From Deltaproteobacteria bacterium (lineage in GTDB: Bacteria; JADJOY01), in NCBI GenBank assembly GCA_016713535.1, contig JADJOY010000009.1, positions 305,487 through 369,486 on the forward strand: a DNA stretch of 64,000 nt, given 5' to 3'. This document shows positions 1 through 8,750 of this stretch, in pieces. The notes under the pieces were generated by a model. It did not search any database. It saw nothing but the letters and a program-made list of their open reading frames with translations, and was not told the DNA's origin. Within the stretch, counting starts at the first letter, position 1. The number at the start of each line of letters is the position of its first letter. Made by a program: the position numbers and the translations under genes.

Positions 1-465
1 GGCCTCGAAGAGCTCGATCCCGTTGGCGCGGGCCAGCCGCGCGAGGTGCTCGAGCAGGAGCGTGCCGATGCCGCGTCCCTGGTGGGCGTCGTCGACGGCG
101 AACGCGACGTCGGCATGGCCGTGATCGGCGGCCGGACCGTCGCCGAGCCCGATGTATCGCCCGACTCCGATCGTGCGCTCGGTGTCGGCGTCGCGGAGCG
201 TGACCGCGAGCCCCACGTGGTTCACGAAGTCGAGCTCGGTGAAGCGCACCAGCTCTTCCTCGGTCAGGCGCTTCTTCGTGCCCATGAACCGGAAGTAGAT
301 GGAGCGTGGGCTCAGGCGCTGGAAGAGATCGACGAGCGCCGCCTTGTCGTCCGGGCGGATGGCGCGGATCAGCACCGAGCCGCCGTCCTTGAGGACCTCC
401 TGCACCGAATAGGTGTGCAGGTCGGCGGGCAGCGGCTCGGTCCAGAAGGTGCTGCGGTCTTGCAT
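1..465 (-). CDS. GNAT acetyltransferase domain, N-terminal part (runs off left edge)
   Basis: An open frame read leftwards from an ATG at 465 continues without stop to base 1, giving 155 residues. It begins MQDRSTFWTEPLPADLHTY and contains the GNAT acetyl-CoA pocket (V-D-D-A-H-Q-G-R-G-I-G-T, the Q/R-x-x-G-x-G/A loop) near residue 133. The segment S-V-L-I-R-A-I-R-P-D-D followed by S-I-Y-F-R-F is typical of Pat-type protein lysine acetyltransferases, in which a GNAT domain is fused to an NDP-forming acyl-CoA synthetase; those have the GNAT part at either end. Here it is at the N terminus, so the synthetase part, if present, lies left of the window. It is divergent from the PP2C gene, with a ~190-bp shared upstream region. 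Family assignment is good; the fusion is inference. Confidence 0.8.
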   Translation of the reverse strand, partial: MQDRSTFWTEPLPADLHTYSVQEVLKDGGSVLIRAIRPDDKAALVDLFQRLSPRSIYFRFMGTKKRLTEEELVRFTELDFVNHVGLAVTLRDADTERTIGVGRYIGLGDGPAADHGHADVAFAVDDAHQGRGIGTLLLEHLARLARANGIELFEA

Positions 466-656
466 GCGACCCTCGTCGGCGCGCCGGGGCTCGAGCGGGC
501 ACGCGCGCCGGAGCGTACTCCGAACCGGCCGTCGCGCCACGTCGGGTGAGGGAGCCTCGTGGCATCGCCACGAGCACTTCGCGCGCCGGCGACGAAAGGT
601 AGAATGCCGTGCTAGCGTGCCAAACGGGCTCGTCGGGCCCGACGAGATTCCCTTAC

Positions 657-1406
657 ATGCCCTCGTTCCGCGTCGCCTCCAAGACGGACTTCGGTAAGGT
701 CCGTTCGCACAACGAAGATTTCCGCATCGTCGAGGAGCCGCGTGACGGCCGGCCCTACGGCGTGCTGGTGCTGTGCGACGGCATGGGCGGCTCGGCGAGC
801 GGCGAGGTGGCGAGCGAGCTCGCTGCGCACACGATCCTCGAGCACGTCCACGCCCACTACGCGAACGGCAAGCCGCCCCACGAAATCCTCGACGACGCGC
901 TGCAGGTCGCGCAGCAGCGTCTCGCCGCTCATCAGAACCAGCATCCCGAGACCCTCGGCATGGGCTGCACGGCGATGGCGGCGATCCTCGACGGCGCGGC
1001 GCTCGCGGTGGCGCACGTCGGCGACTGCCGGTGCTACGTGTCGACCGAGGACGCCATCAAGAGCATCACCCTCGACCACTCGTGGGCCGCCGAGCTCTTC
1101 CGCGCCGGCGCCTTGCCCAACGAGGAGGCGGTGCGGAACCACCACCAGCGCCACATCCTGACCCGCTATCTGGGCGGGCGGGAGCCGGGCCGGGTGGAGG
1201 TCGACCGGGTCCAGCACGAGCTCGCGGTGGGGGATCGGGTGCTGCTCTGCACCGACGGGCTGTGGGATCTCGTGAGCGACGCGGAGATCCAGCGAATCGT
1301 GCGTGGCGCGGCCCCCGAGAAGGCGGTCGACCAGCTCGTCGACGCGGCCAACCGCGAGGGTGGCCGGGACAACGTCACGGTGATCGTCCTCGAACGCACG
1401 GTCTGA
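657..1406 (+). CDS. PP2C (PPM)-family protein serine/threonine phosphatase
   Basis: A 249-residue soluble protein with the full set of bacterial PP2C motifs: R-S-H-N-E-D at 16-21, D-G-M-G-G at 41-45, G-M-G-C-T around 101-105, H-V-G-D-C-R at 120-125, C-T-D-G-L-W-D at 198-204 and G-G-R-D-N-V-T at 235-241. These supply the aspartates binding the two Mn/Mg ions. The length equals that of stand-alone Stp/PrpC phosphatases, which dephosphorylate Ser/Thr proteins and oppose Hanks-type kinases; no kinase is present in the window. The ATG at 657 is chosen because homology starts right after it; an upstream ATG at 609 would add 16 residues with no family resemblance. No convincing Shine-Dalgarno sequence is visible. 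Confidence 0.93.
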   Translation: MPSFRVASKTDFGKVRSHNEDFRIVEEPRDGRPYGVLVLCDGMGGSASGEVASELAAHTILEHVHAHYANGKPPHEILDDALQVAQQRLAAHQNQHPETLGMGCTAMAAILDGAALAVAHVGDCRCYVSTEDAIKSITLDHSWAAELFRAGALPNEEAVRNHHQRHILTRYLGGREPGRVEVDRVQHELAVGDRVLLCTDGLWDLVSDAEIQRIVRGAAPEKAVDQLVDAANREGGRDNVTVIVLERTV

Positions 1407-1448
1407 CGGCCGAGCGCGTTCCGCCGCCGCCTCCGGGCCAACGCGGGA

Positions 1449-1486
1449 ACGGGCCCCACGGGGTGTGGGCCGCTCTCGTTTCAGGC
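1449..1486 (+). terminator. possible hairpin terminator after the PP2C gene
   Basis: About 45 bp after the phosphatase stop, GGGCCCCAC pairs imperfectly with GTGTGGGCC across a short G-rich loop, and GCTCTCGTTTC follows. The T-tract is poor, so this is only a weak candidate. Confidence 0.3.
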
Positions 1487-1674
1487 GCGTAACCCTCGTT
1501 CGGGTGGTGCCGCGGCCGTGTGCGGGCCGTCGCGGATCCTCCAACGATTGCGCGCATCGCCGGCACCTCGCCGGGGCGCTCCGCGGCCGCCGTTCCGAGC
1601 GCCTCGGGCACGACCCTTGCGCGCTTTCCGGTCGAGACGCGGGTGTCCTCGATGGGCGCCCGGGGAGGTGGGTC

Positions 1675-2193
1675 ATGTTGAAGGCGAAAGAGAGAGAGGC
1701 GGTCGCGAAGACGCAGAAAGCGGACGTCATTCCGCTTCGTCGTCCGCACGACATGATCACGCGCTGGGAAGACGAGATGGGTCACTACTTCGAGGACTTC
1801 TGGCGCAGGCCGCTGCCCAGCCTGTGGAACCTCGAGCGCATGATGCCGCGCGCGCCGCTCGGCCTGCGCATGCCGCCCGTCGACCTGTTCGAGGAAGCCG
1901 ACGCCGTGGTCGTGAAGGCCGAGCTGCCCGGCATGGCGAAGGAGGAACTCGAGATCACCCTCACCGACCACACCCTGATGCTGAAGGGGGAGAAGAAGCG
2001 GGAAGAGGAGACCAAGGAGAAGGACTACACCGTGATGGAGCGCAGCTACGGCAGCTTCGCGCGCGCCATCGGTCTGCCCTGCGAGGTCAAGGCCGAGCAG
2101 GTGAAGGCCACCTTCAAGGACGGCGTGCTCGAGATCCGGATGCCGAAGAGCGAGGAAGCGAAGAAGCGCAGCGTCACCGTAAAGGTCGAGTGA
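1675..2193 (+). CDS. Hsp20 / alpha-crystallin small heat shock protein
   Basis: A 172-residue small heat shock protein: an ATP-independent holdase that keeps unfolding proteins soluble. The alpha-crystallin domain runs from about residue 60 (P-P-V-D-L-F-E-E-A-D-A-V-V-V-K-A-E-L-P-G) to 165 and includes the family signature F-K-D-G-V-L-E-I-R-M-P-K near 145-156. The N-terminal arm is amphipathic, as in HspA-type proteins. The ATG at 1675 follows a strong GGGGAGGTGG ribosome site at 1661-1670; the frame stays open upstream but lacks homology there. It is followed after 49 bp by another stress-related gene in the same direction. No CIRCE element was found in the 270-bp upstream gap. Confidence 0.95.
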   Translation: MLKAKEREAVAKTQKADVIPLRRPHDMITRWEDEMGHYFEDFWRRPLPSLWNLERMMPRAPLGLRMPPVDLFEEADAVVVKAELPGMAKEELEITLTDHTLMLKGEKKREEETKEKDYTVMERSYGSFARAIGLPCEVKAEQVKATFKDGVLEIRMPKSEEAKKRSVTVKVE

Positions 2194-2242
2194 CGAGGCG
2201 CCCGGCGAACGGAAGTCGTGCGTGGTGGCGAAGGAGGAGGTC

Positions 2243-2749
2243 ATGATTCCCCGAACGTGCGTGGTGGTGGCGGATGGAGGTCGAGCGCGTCTGTTCACGA
2301 TCGAGAGCGAGGTGGGGCCGGATCTCGCCGACTACCCGCACCTGATCGAGCGCGAAGGGATGGTGAACGCCGCCGTCGGGGTGAGCGCGATGAACCACAG
2401 CGACGACCACGGCACCGGTCGCCGCACGATGTTCCGTGCCGGGCCGACGCACGGCTACGAGGATCGCTGGGACCGCGAGGAGATCCGGCTGAAGAGGAAG
2501 TTCGCGCGCGACGTGGCGGAGGAGGCGCTGCGATTCGCGACCGAGGCGGGTGTGTTCCAGGTCTTGCTGGTGGCCGAGCCACGCATGCTCGGGCTGCTGC
2601 GCAAGCACCACGGGATGTTCGAGAAGGCGCACATCCGCTGTGCCGAGCACGCAGGCGACGTGACCAAGCTGAACGCGGCCGCCGTGCACCAGTGGATGGC
2701 CGCCGCCGGCCTCGTCGCCGCTCCCGCGACGCTCGCCGCGGTGGCGTGA
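2243..2749 (+). CDS. Host_attach / baeRF-family stress protein
   Basis: A 168-residue protein of the family historically named protein required for attachment to host cells, now grouped with bacterial eRF1-domain-like (baeRF) proteins. Visible support: the opening R-T-C-V-V-V-A-D-G-G-R-A-R-L-F, the central histidine-rich linker, and the later V-L-L-V-A-E-P-R-M-L-G-L-L-R strand-helix unit followed by a conserved C-terminal K-L-N-A-A-A-V-H. The biochemical role is unsettled in the literature; related domains act at the ribosome in stress. The ATG at 2243 sits 5 bp after a near-perfect AGGAGG (2232-2237), better than the start 7 codons upstream. Pairing with hsp20 suggests a stress operon. Confidence 0.82.
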   Translation: MIPRTCVVVADGGRARLFTIESEVGPDLADYPHLIEREGMVNAAVGVSAMNHSDDHGTGRRTMFRAGPTHGYEDRWDREEIRLKRKFARDVAEEALRFATEAGVFQVLLVAEPRMLGLLRKHHGMFEKAHIRCAEHAGDVTKLNAAAVHQWMAAAGLVAAPATLAAVA

Positions 2750-2789
2750 GCCCGCGGTAGCGCGCGGGCGGCGGGCCCCGCGGCCGCCC

Positions 2790-4140
2790 GGGTGTGAGAT
2801 CGCTCGGCGCACGGGTGTCCGTCTCGAGCGGGATCGCCGGTGCTGCGTCCGTGGCGCGGATCGCCGATCGGGAAATCGGGCGCGCTGGCGCACGCCCCTA
2901 CACCAGCGGTGCGAGTCGAACGTCACGAATCGATCGGGAACACCGATCGGACCTCGCACGGGTGTGTAGGGGCGGCCGCGAGGCCGCCCGGGTGTGAGAT
3001 CGCTCGGCGCACGGGTGTCCGTCTCGAGCGGGATCGCCGGTGCTGCGGCCACGGCGCGGATCGCCGATCGGGAAATCGGGCGCGCTGGCGCACGCCCCTA
3101 CACCAGCGGTGCGAGTCGAACGTCACGAATCGATCGGGAACACCGATCGGACCGCAGGGTGTGTAGGGGCGCGAGGCCGCGGGGGGGAGATCGCTCGGCG
3201 CACGGGGGTGTCGGGGGATCGCCGGTGCTGCGTCCGTGGCGCGGATCGTCGATCTGGAAATCGGGCGCGCTGGCGCACGCCCCTACACCAGCGGTGCGAG
3301 TCGAACGTCACGAATCGATCGGGAACACCGATCGGACCGCACGGGGGGGGGGGGCGGCCGGCCGCCTGGGTGAGATCGCTCGGCGCACGGGTGTCCGTCT
3401 CGAGCGGGATCGCCGGTGCTGCGTCCACGGCGCGGATCGCCGATCGGGAAATCGGGCGCGCTGGCGCACGCCCCTACACCAGCGGTGCGAGTCGAACGTC
3501 ACGAATCGATCGGGAACACCGATCGGACCTCGCACGGGTGTGTAGGGGCGGCCGTGAGGCCGCCGGGTGTGAGATCGCTCGGCGCACGGGTGTCCGTCTC
3601 GAGCGGGATCGCCGGTGCTGCGGCCACGGCGCGGATCGCCGATCGGGAAATCGGGCGCGCTGGCGCACGCCCCTACACCAGCGGTGCGAGTCGAACGTCA
3701 CGAATCGATCGGGAACACCGATCGGACCTCGCACGGGTGTGTAGGGGCGGCCGTGAGGCCGCCCGGGTGTGAGATCGCTCGGCGCACGGGTGTCCGTCTC
3801 CGAGCGGGATCGCCGGTGCTGCGGCCGCGGCGCGGATCGGCGAGCGTGAAATCGGGCGGGGTGGCGCACGCCGCGGGCCCGGGGGGGGGCCGGGGGGGCC
3901 CCCGCCCCCCCCCGGGGCCCGGCGGCGCCCCCCCCCCCCCCCCGGCCCCCGCCCCCCCGGCCCCCCCCGGCCCGCCGGGCCCCCCCCCCCCCCGGGGGGG
4001 GGGGGGCCCCGAGGCCCCCCGGGGGGGGGGGGGGGGGGGGCCTACACCAGCGGTGCGAGTCGAACGTCACGAATCGATCGGGAACACCGATCGGACCTCG
4101 CACGGGTGTGTAGGGGCGGCCGTGAGGCCGCCCGGGGTCG
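2790..4140. repeat. tandem array of ~200-bp repeats (six to seven copies)
   Basis: Units start near 2795, 2995, 3187, 3372, 3571 and 3771, with a final half unit at 4041-4140. Spacing is 200 bp where copies are intact and 185-199 where they carry deletions. Each unit holds a perfect hairpin GGGCGGCC-GCGA-GGCCGCCC (first at 2970-2989), a second hairpin CGATCGG-GAACA-CCGATCG, and inverted GCCCCTACAC / GTGTAGGGGC edges. Copies 1, 2, 5 and 6 are almost identical. Reading frames through it are by-products of composition; no start with a ribosome site is present. Copies 3 and 4 contain G-runs and the sixth is interrupted by a G/C-only tract. Confidence 0.95.
3871..4040. other. G/C-only low-complexity tract inside the sixth repeat copy
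   Basis: About 170 bases made of long alternating runs of G and C, with a single A (near 4012). It is inserted exactly where the other copies read straight from the ...GGCGCACGCC side to CCTACACC. Runs of up to 20 identical bases are unlike anything else in the window. It most likely represents failed base calling or consensus over a hairpin, rather than biology. Confidence 0.8.
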
Positions 4141-4175
4141 AGATCGATCGGCCCACGTCTCGCCCGGGGACGCGG

Positions 4176-5540
4176 TCACGGCTCGGCGGGGGCGCGTAGC
4201 GCGCTCAGGTCTTGCTCGGCGGCGGCGGCGAAGTCGCGACCGGCGCGCAGCCAGTCGGCGATCGAGAACGAGTCGGTCGCCCAGCGCGCCATCGCCTGCG
4301 CGAAGTCGAGCGACGCCGAACGCGGCAGCTCGGCGCCGCCGCTCAGCACCATCTGGTGAAAGCCCGTTGCCTCACCGCTCGGCGCCGACACCAGGCTCAC
4401 CTGGAAGGTGCGGATCAGCGACTCGCGGAGCTGCCCGAGCGGCAACATCCACTCGACCAGCGCGGGAGCGTCGGAGATCGAGCGGAGGCGGAGCTGCCAG
4501 TCCGCCTTCGTCCCCGTGGGATCGCCGAGGTAGCGCGCCGCGAGCTCGCTCGCCGGCATCTCGAACGAGCCCACCCGCACCGGACCGAGCTTGAAGAGCA
4601 CCGCGCTCGCCTGCGCCTCGAGCCGAAAGCTCGCGTCTCGGGCCAGATCGAACGAGACGGGTTCGACGGCCCCGGCCGCGTCGCGGAGGGGCTGCTGGCC
4701 GTCGCTCCACAGGAGCTCGCCGTCGCGGACCCACTCGTGAGCACGGAACACGCGCTCGCCGCCGTCGAAGGTGAACGTGGCGAGCACCCGGCCGCGGTCG
4801 TCGCCGACCCGCCAGCGCACCTCGCGGGCCCACGAGAGCAGCTTTCCCAGGCTCGGGTAGCTCTCGTCGAGGGCGTCCTCGTCGAGCGGCGCCTCGATCG
4901 CGAGCGCCGTGAAGTCGGCGCCTTGCGACGGCGCCAGCATCTTCACCCGGGTGAGGTCGACGACGTGGCTCGACCAGCTCGCGAGGCGGGGCAGGTCGCG
5001 CTTGTACGCCTCCACGATCGCGGCGTCCGACCCGCCGAGCTGGGCCAGCATCGCGCGATTGAGCGCGATCACGTCCGCGGGGGTGAGCCCCACCACCGAG
5101 CGAAACGAGAGCCGCGAGCGCCTGAGCTCGCTCTCGCTCTGCGCCTCGGCGCGCAGCACGAAGTCTCCGAGCTCGTGCGGCGGCGGATCCCCGAGCTCGT
5201 CGAGCCAGTCGAGGACCGGTTCGTCCGCGGTCGCCGAGCCGCGCACGTAGACCTTCCCGTCCTCGCCCTTGGCGAGCGGTGTCACCGCGCTCTCGAGGCG
5301 CTCGTCGTTCACGAGCAGCGCGTCGAGCATGCGCCGGCTCGTTCGCGCGAACGCGATCGAGCGGTCGAGGTCGAGGACCCGCACCGCGGACGCGAAGTCG
5401 GTAGCGGCGACCTTCGGGGCCGGGGCGTCCGCGGCGACTGGCGAGAGCGCGTCCGCGGCAACCGCCGCCGGGGGGCCGGCCGCGACGAGGCTCGCCGCGA
5501 AGGCCCACGCGAGCGTGTTGCGGAACACGGGGGTGCGCAT
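4176..5540 (-). CDS. exported protein of unknown function (454 residues)
   Basis: The protein starts MRTPVFRNTLAWAF and continues with a hydrophobic Ala-rich stretch ending A-A-V-A-A-D, a classical signal peptide with cleavage near residue 29. The mature part of ~425 residues is Asp/Leu-rich and regular, without cysteines or membrane segments. It contains W-S-S-H-V-V-D-L-T-R-V-K-M-L and a probable beta-rich core from ~220 to 340. No catalytic motif is recognised, so no function is proposed. It is transcribed towards the repeat array; the upstream gene is divergent (~190 bp). Codon use matches the neighbours and the frame is intact. Confidence 0.8.
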   Translation of the reverse strand: MRTPVFRNTLAWAFAASLVAAGPPAAVAADALSPVAADAPAPKVAATDFASAVRVLDLDRSIAFARTSRRMLDALLVNDERLESAVTPLAKGEDGKVYVRGSATADEPVLDWLDELGDPPPHELGDFVLRAEAQSESELRRSRLSFRSVVGLTPADVIALNRAMLAQLGGSDAAIVEAYKRDLPRLASWSSHVVDLTRVKMLAPSQGADFTALAIEAPLDEDALDESYPSLGKLLSWAREVRWRVGDDRGRVLATFTFDGGERVFRAHEWVRDGELLWSDGQQPLRDAAGAVEPVSFDLARDASFRLEAQASAVLFKLGPVRVGSFEMPASELAARYLGDPTGTKADWQLRLRSISDAPALVEWMLPLGQLRESLIRTFQVSLVSAPSGEATGFHQMVLSGGAELPRSASLDFAQAMARWATDSFSIADWLRAGRDFAAAAEQDLSALRAPAEP

Positions 5541-5731
5541 GGCGCGCCATCGTACTTCCCGGTGTGACGGCCGCCCAACCGGTCAGGAGCCCGTTGCGCA
5601 TCGTGCTTCGCGCCGCAACAGGCACTCAGGGCCGTAGCGCTCGCGGCACTTCTCGCGGCCGCGCCCGGTCTGGGTACGATGGTATGGTCACCTCTTCCTT
5701 CGAGCCGGCCCCGTCGCCGATCCCGGCCCCG

Positions 5732-6319
5732 ATGCGCACCTTCCCCCACCCGCTCCGCGTCGCCCGCCGTTCGGTCGGGGCCACCGCTGGACTCATGTTC
5801 GCGGTGGTGTTGCTGCTGGTGGGCTCACACGCCCTCGCGCAGGGCACGCCCGGCGCACCGCGATCGGGCACACCCGCGAGCAACGCGCCGCCGGCCGACC
5901 CGACGGATCCGCCGGGTGGCCCGCCGCCTCCGGCGATCGGTCGCCCCGGCCGGGTGCTGGTCTCGACCGGGGTCATTCACGGCTGGACGGGCATGAAGCT
6001 CATGATTCGCGCCACCACGCTCTCCGGGCTGGTGGGTGCGCGGCTGTGCGTCGACATCACCGACGACGAGTTCGCGTTGCGCGAGACCTCGCTCCAGGAG
6101 ATGCCCGCCGACCAGGACGCGTGTGGCGGAGCGACGGCGGTGGCCGAGTTCCCGGCGGGCGACGCCTTCGTCTCGGCGCGCGTGGTTCGCCCGGGCCAGA
6201 AGGACCCGCTGGCCTCGGTCGCCATCACCGTGACCGTGAACGGTGACACGCCCGTGGCGCTCGACGGCGCGCGCCTCTCGCGCCGCGAGCACAAGCACCC
6301 CGCCACGCCGATCCACTGA
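5732..6319 (+). CDS. small exported protein of unknown function
   Basis: The chosen ATG at 5732 gives 195 residues beginning MRTFPHPLRVARRSVG: an arginine-rich n-region, hydrophobic core L-M-F-A-V-V-L-L-L-V-G and an A-L-A-Q cleavage site. An upstream ATG at 5684 would put 16 Pro/Ser-rich residues before the signal. A Pro-rich linker (~45-70) precedes a compact C-terminal domain of about 120 residues with one cysteine pair (R-L-C-V-D-I and D-Q-D-A-C-G), suggesting a disulphide-linked beta domain. It is divergent from the exported protein at 4176. Family unknown. Confidence 0.65.
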   Translation: MRTFPHPLRVARRSVGATAGLMFAVVLLLVGSHALAQGTPGAPRSGTPASNAPPADPTDPPGGPPPPAIGRPGRVLVSTGVIHGWTGMKLMIRATTLSGLVGARLCVDITDDEFALRETSLQEMPADQDACGGATAVAEFPAGDAFVSARVVRPGQKDPLASVAITVTVNGDTPVALDGARLSRREHKHPATPIH

Positions 6320-6434
6320 GCCGGCGGGGCGCTCGCCCGACGGCGGGACCACCCGACCCGCGCACGACCACCTCGCCGCGGGGCGACGGCAAGGATTACA
6401 ACGCCCGGGCGACCGCTCCCGAGGAACCGCACCC

Positions 6435-7907
6435 GTGCCGGCTCGATCCACTCGCCACTCGCGCTCAGCCTCGCCCGAGCCACAGCTCCGCGGGCCCCTC
6501 GACGTCGGCCCGCACGATCGCCGCATCCTGAGCAAGCTGCTCAAGCTCAGCCCGCAGCAGGTCGCGGACTTCCGCGGCGCGATCGCGGAGGGGAGCGAGC
6601 GCTGGTCGCTCGACTACGTGAAGGACTCGGGCGAGCGCATCCTCATCCCGGTCAACCCGGTGCCGGTGCTGCCGACGCGCCGCCAGCTCACCTATCTGAA
6701 GCGCGTCGTCGCGGTGCTGAACGGAGTGGTGGCGCGGGTCGGTGAGGCGCGCCTCAAGGACCCGGTGCTACAGGCGATGCTCGAGCTCTCCGACGCCGAG
6801 CTGCGCTGGCTCGCGTTCGCGTCGAAGGCGCCCGGCCATCCGGCGCGGCGCGTGTTTCACCGCTGGGATGCGGCGATCGAGCTCGCCAACGACATCGGCG
6901 CCGGCCACACCAAGTTCTTCGAGGTGAACTCGGTCGACGTCGGCGGCGTCCACTACGCGGCGGCGACGCGCGCGGTGCTCCTCGAGGCGCTCCAGTCGGT
7001 CGGCGTGAAGGGGCTCTCGCTCTCGAGCGCGACGGCGGGGCGCGACCCGCGCGCGGTGCTGCTCGCCGATCTGCGCGAGCACGCTCGCGACATCGGGCGG
7101 GAGCTCCGGTTCGTCGCGATCGCCGAGAACCAGGAGTTCGACGCCGGCGTCACCGAGGCGCCGTCGCTGGCCCGGTACTTCCGCGAGCACGGCGTCGCCG
7201 CCGAGTGCGTCGATCCGCGCAACTTCGAGCTCAGCCGCAGGAAGGTCGTCACTTACCAGGGGCGCGCGGTGGACGTGATCTACCGCAACATCGAGCTGCG
7301 CGACGTGGTCGATCTCGAGGACGAGGGACACGACCTCGCCGCGTTCCGCGCCGCCGCCCAGCAGGGGCTCTTCTTCTCGTCGCCCCACGGCGAGCTCGAC
7401 CACAAGAGCCTGTGGGAGGTGCTCGGCGCGCCCGATCACTGGCCGAGCCTCTCCGCCGCGGAGCGGCGCGCGGTGGCGCGCCACATCCCATGGACGCGGC
7501 TCGTCGCGGAGCGCAACACCCAGGGACCGTCGGGCAACATGATCGACCTCCCCGAGTACGTGCGGCGCTACCGCAACCGGCTCGTGCTCAAGCCCAACCG
7601 GAGCTGTGGCGGCCAGGGGGTCACGATCGGCTCGGTGACCTCGCGCGCCGACTGGGAGCGCACCCTCGACGAGGCGCTCGCCGCGCCATGCTCGTGGGTC
7701 GTGCAGGAGGTGATCGCGATCCCGCGGCGGCGCAGCGTGGCCCTCGGCGAGGACGGCTCGTTCGTGAGCGAGAAGGTGTTCGGGGTGTACGGGCTCTTCG
7801 CGTCGTCCGCCGGGCTCGCGATCCTCGGACGCGCGAGCCGCAACCCGGTCGTCAACGTGATGCAGGGCGGCGGCATGCTCGCCGTCCTCGGCCTCGACGA
7901 GCGGTAG
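6435..7907 (+). CDS. ATP-grasp-like (circularly permuted type) enzyme
   Basis: About 490 residues from a GTG at 6435; the frame is open further upstream but without homology-like sequence. The C-terminal half shows ATP-grasp hallmarks: L-V-L-K-P-N-R-S-C-G-G-Q-G-V-T-I-G (nucleotide-binding lysine and glycine loop), W-V-V-Q-E-V-I, and a terminal N-P-V-V-N-V-M-Q-G-G-G-M-L that resembles the ending of circularly permuted ATP-grasp proteins. The N-terminal half contains F-F-E-V-N-S-V-D-V-G-G-V-H-Y and I-Y-R-N-I-E-L-R-D. Such enzymes ligate a carboxylate to an amine; the substrate is unknown here. Followed directly by the 87-bp array. Confidence 0.6.
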   Translation: MPARSTRHSRSASPEPQLRGPLDVGPHDRRILSKLLKLSPQQVADFRGAIAEGSERWSLDYVKDSGERILIPVNPVPVLPTRRQLTYLKRVVAVLNGVVARVGEARLKDPVLQAMLELSDAELRWLAFASKAPGHPARRVFHRWDAAIELANDIGAGHTKFFEVNSVDVGGVHYAAATRAVLLEALQSVGVKGLSLSSATAGRDPRAVLLADLREHARDIGRELRFVAIAENQEFDAGVTEAPSLARYFREHGVAAECVDPRNFELSRRKVVTYQGRAVDVIYRNIELRDVVDLEDEGHDLAAFRAAAQQGLFFSSPHGELDHKSLWEVLGAPDHWPSLSAAERRAVARHIPWTRLVAERNTQGPSGNMIDLPEYVRRYRNRLVLKPNRSCGGQGVTIGSVTSRADWERTLDEALAAPCSWVVQEVIAIPRRRSVALGEDGSFVSEKVFGVYGLFASSAGLAILGRASRNPVVNVMQGGGMLAVLGLDER

Positions 7908-8640
7908 CGGCGGCCGCGAGGCCGCCCCGGGCTGGCGCTCGCCCCTACGAGCACCGCGGCGGTGAGGGACCGCAGCCCTCCACCGACTGGCCTGGAGGGC
8001 CGCGATCCTTCGCGGCCGCGGGGTTGGCTCGGACTCGAGAACCGCGGCTGCGAGCGACCGCAGCCCTCCACCGAACGGCTGGAGGGCCGCGATCCTTCGC
8101 GGCCGCGGGGTTGGCTCGGACTCGAGCACCGCGGCTGCGAGGGACCGCAGCCCTCCACCGAACGGCTAGAGGGCCGCGATCCCTCGCGGCCGCGGGGTTG
8201 GCTCGGACTCGAGCACCGCGGCTGCGAGCGACCGCAGCCCTCCACCGAACGCCTGGAGGGCCGCGATCCTTCGCGGCCGCGGGGTTGGCTCGGACTCGAG
8301 CGCTGCGGCGGTGAGGGACCGCAGCCCTCCACCGAGCGGCTGGAGGGCCGCGATCCTTCGCGGCCGCGGGGTTGGCTCGGACTCGAGCGCCGCGGCTGCG
8401 AGGGACCGCCGCCCTCCACCGAGCGGCTGGAGGGCCGCGATCCTTCGCGGCCGCGGGGTTGGCTCGGACTCGAGCGCTGCGGCGGTGAGGGACCGCAGCC
8501 CTCCACCGAACGCCTGGAGGGCCGCGATCCTTCGCGGCCGCGGGGTTGGCTCGGACTCGAGCACCGCGGCGGTGAGGGACCACCGCCCTCCACCGACTGG
8601 CCTGGAGGGCCGCGATCCTTCGCGGCCGCGCCACGACTCG
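7900..8640. repeat. tandem array of 87-bp units built from three successive hairpins
   Basis: Units start at 7964, 8052, 8139, 8226, 8313, 8400, 8487 and 8574, so the period is 87 bp (once 88). Each unit can fold as three adjacent hairpins: GGCTGCG-AGGGAC-CGCAGCC (or a GGCGGTG variant), CCCTCCA-N9-TGGAGGG, and GGCCGCGA-TCCT-TCGCGGCC. The connecting text GGGGTTGGCTCGGACTCGAG is constant. Because 87 is divisible by 3 and stops are absent, artificial frames run through the array, including one that merges with the next gene. A related GTAG-class hairpin lies at 7904-7926. Confidence 0.93.
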
Positions 8641-8750
8641 ATCCGCGATCGAGCGCGCTGCCGATGCGAGGCGCCGGTGTGTGTCGCGGGGCCGTGCGTC
8701 GCTGTGCAGGGGCGGCCGATCCGGTTCGCCTGCTAACCTCTCTCCCCACG

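Noticed and set aside
2790-4140. Short frames starting M-R-S-L-G-A-R-V in each 200-bp copy, and a CRISPR array
   Set aside because: Frames lack ribosome sites and break with the indels between copies. Units are contiguous and equal throughout, with no distinct spacers, so it is not CRISPR.
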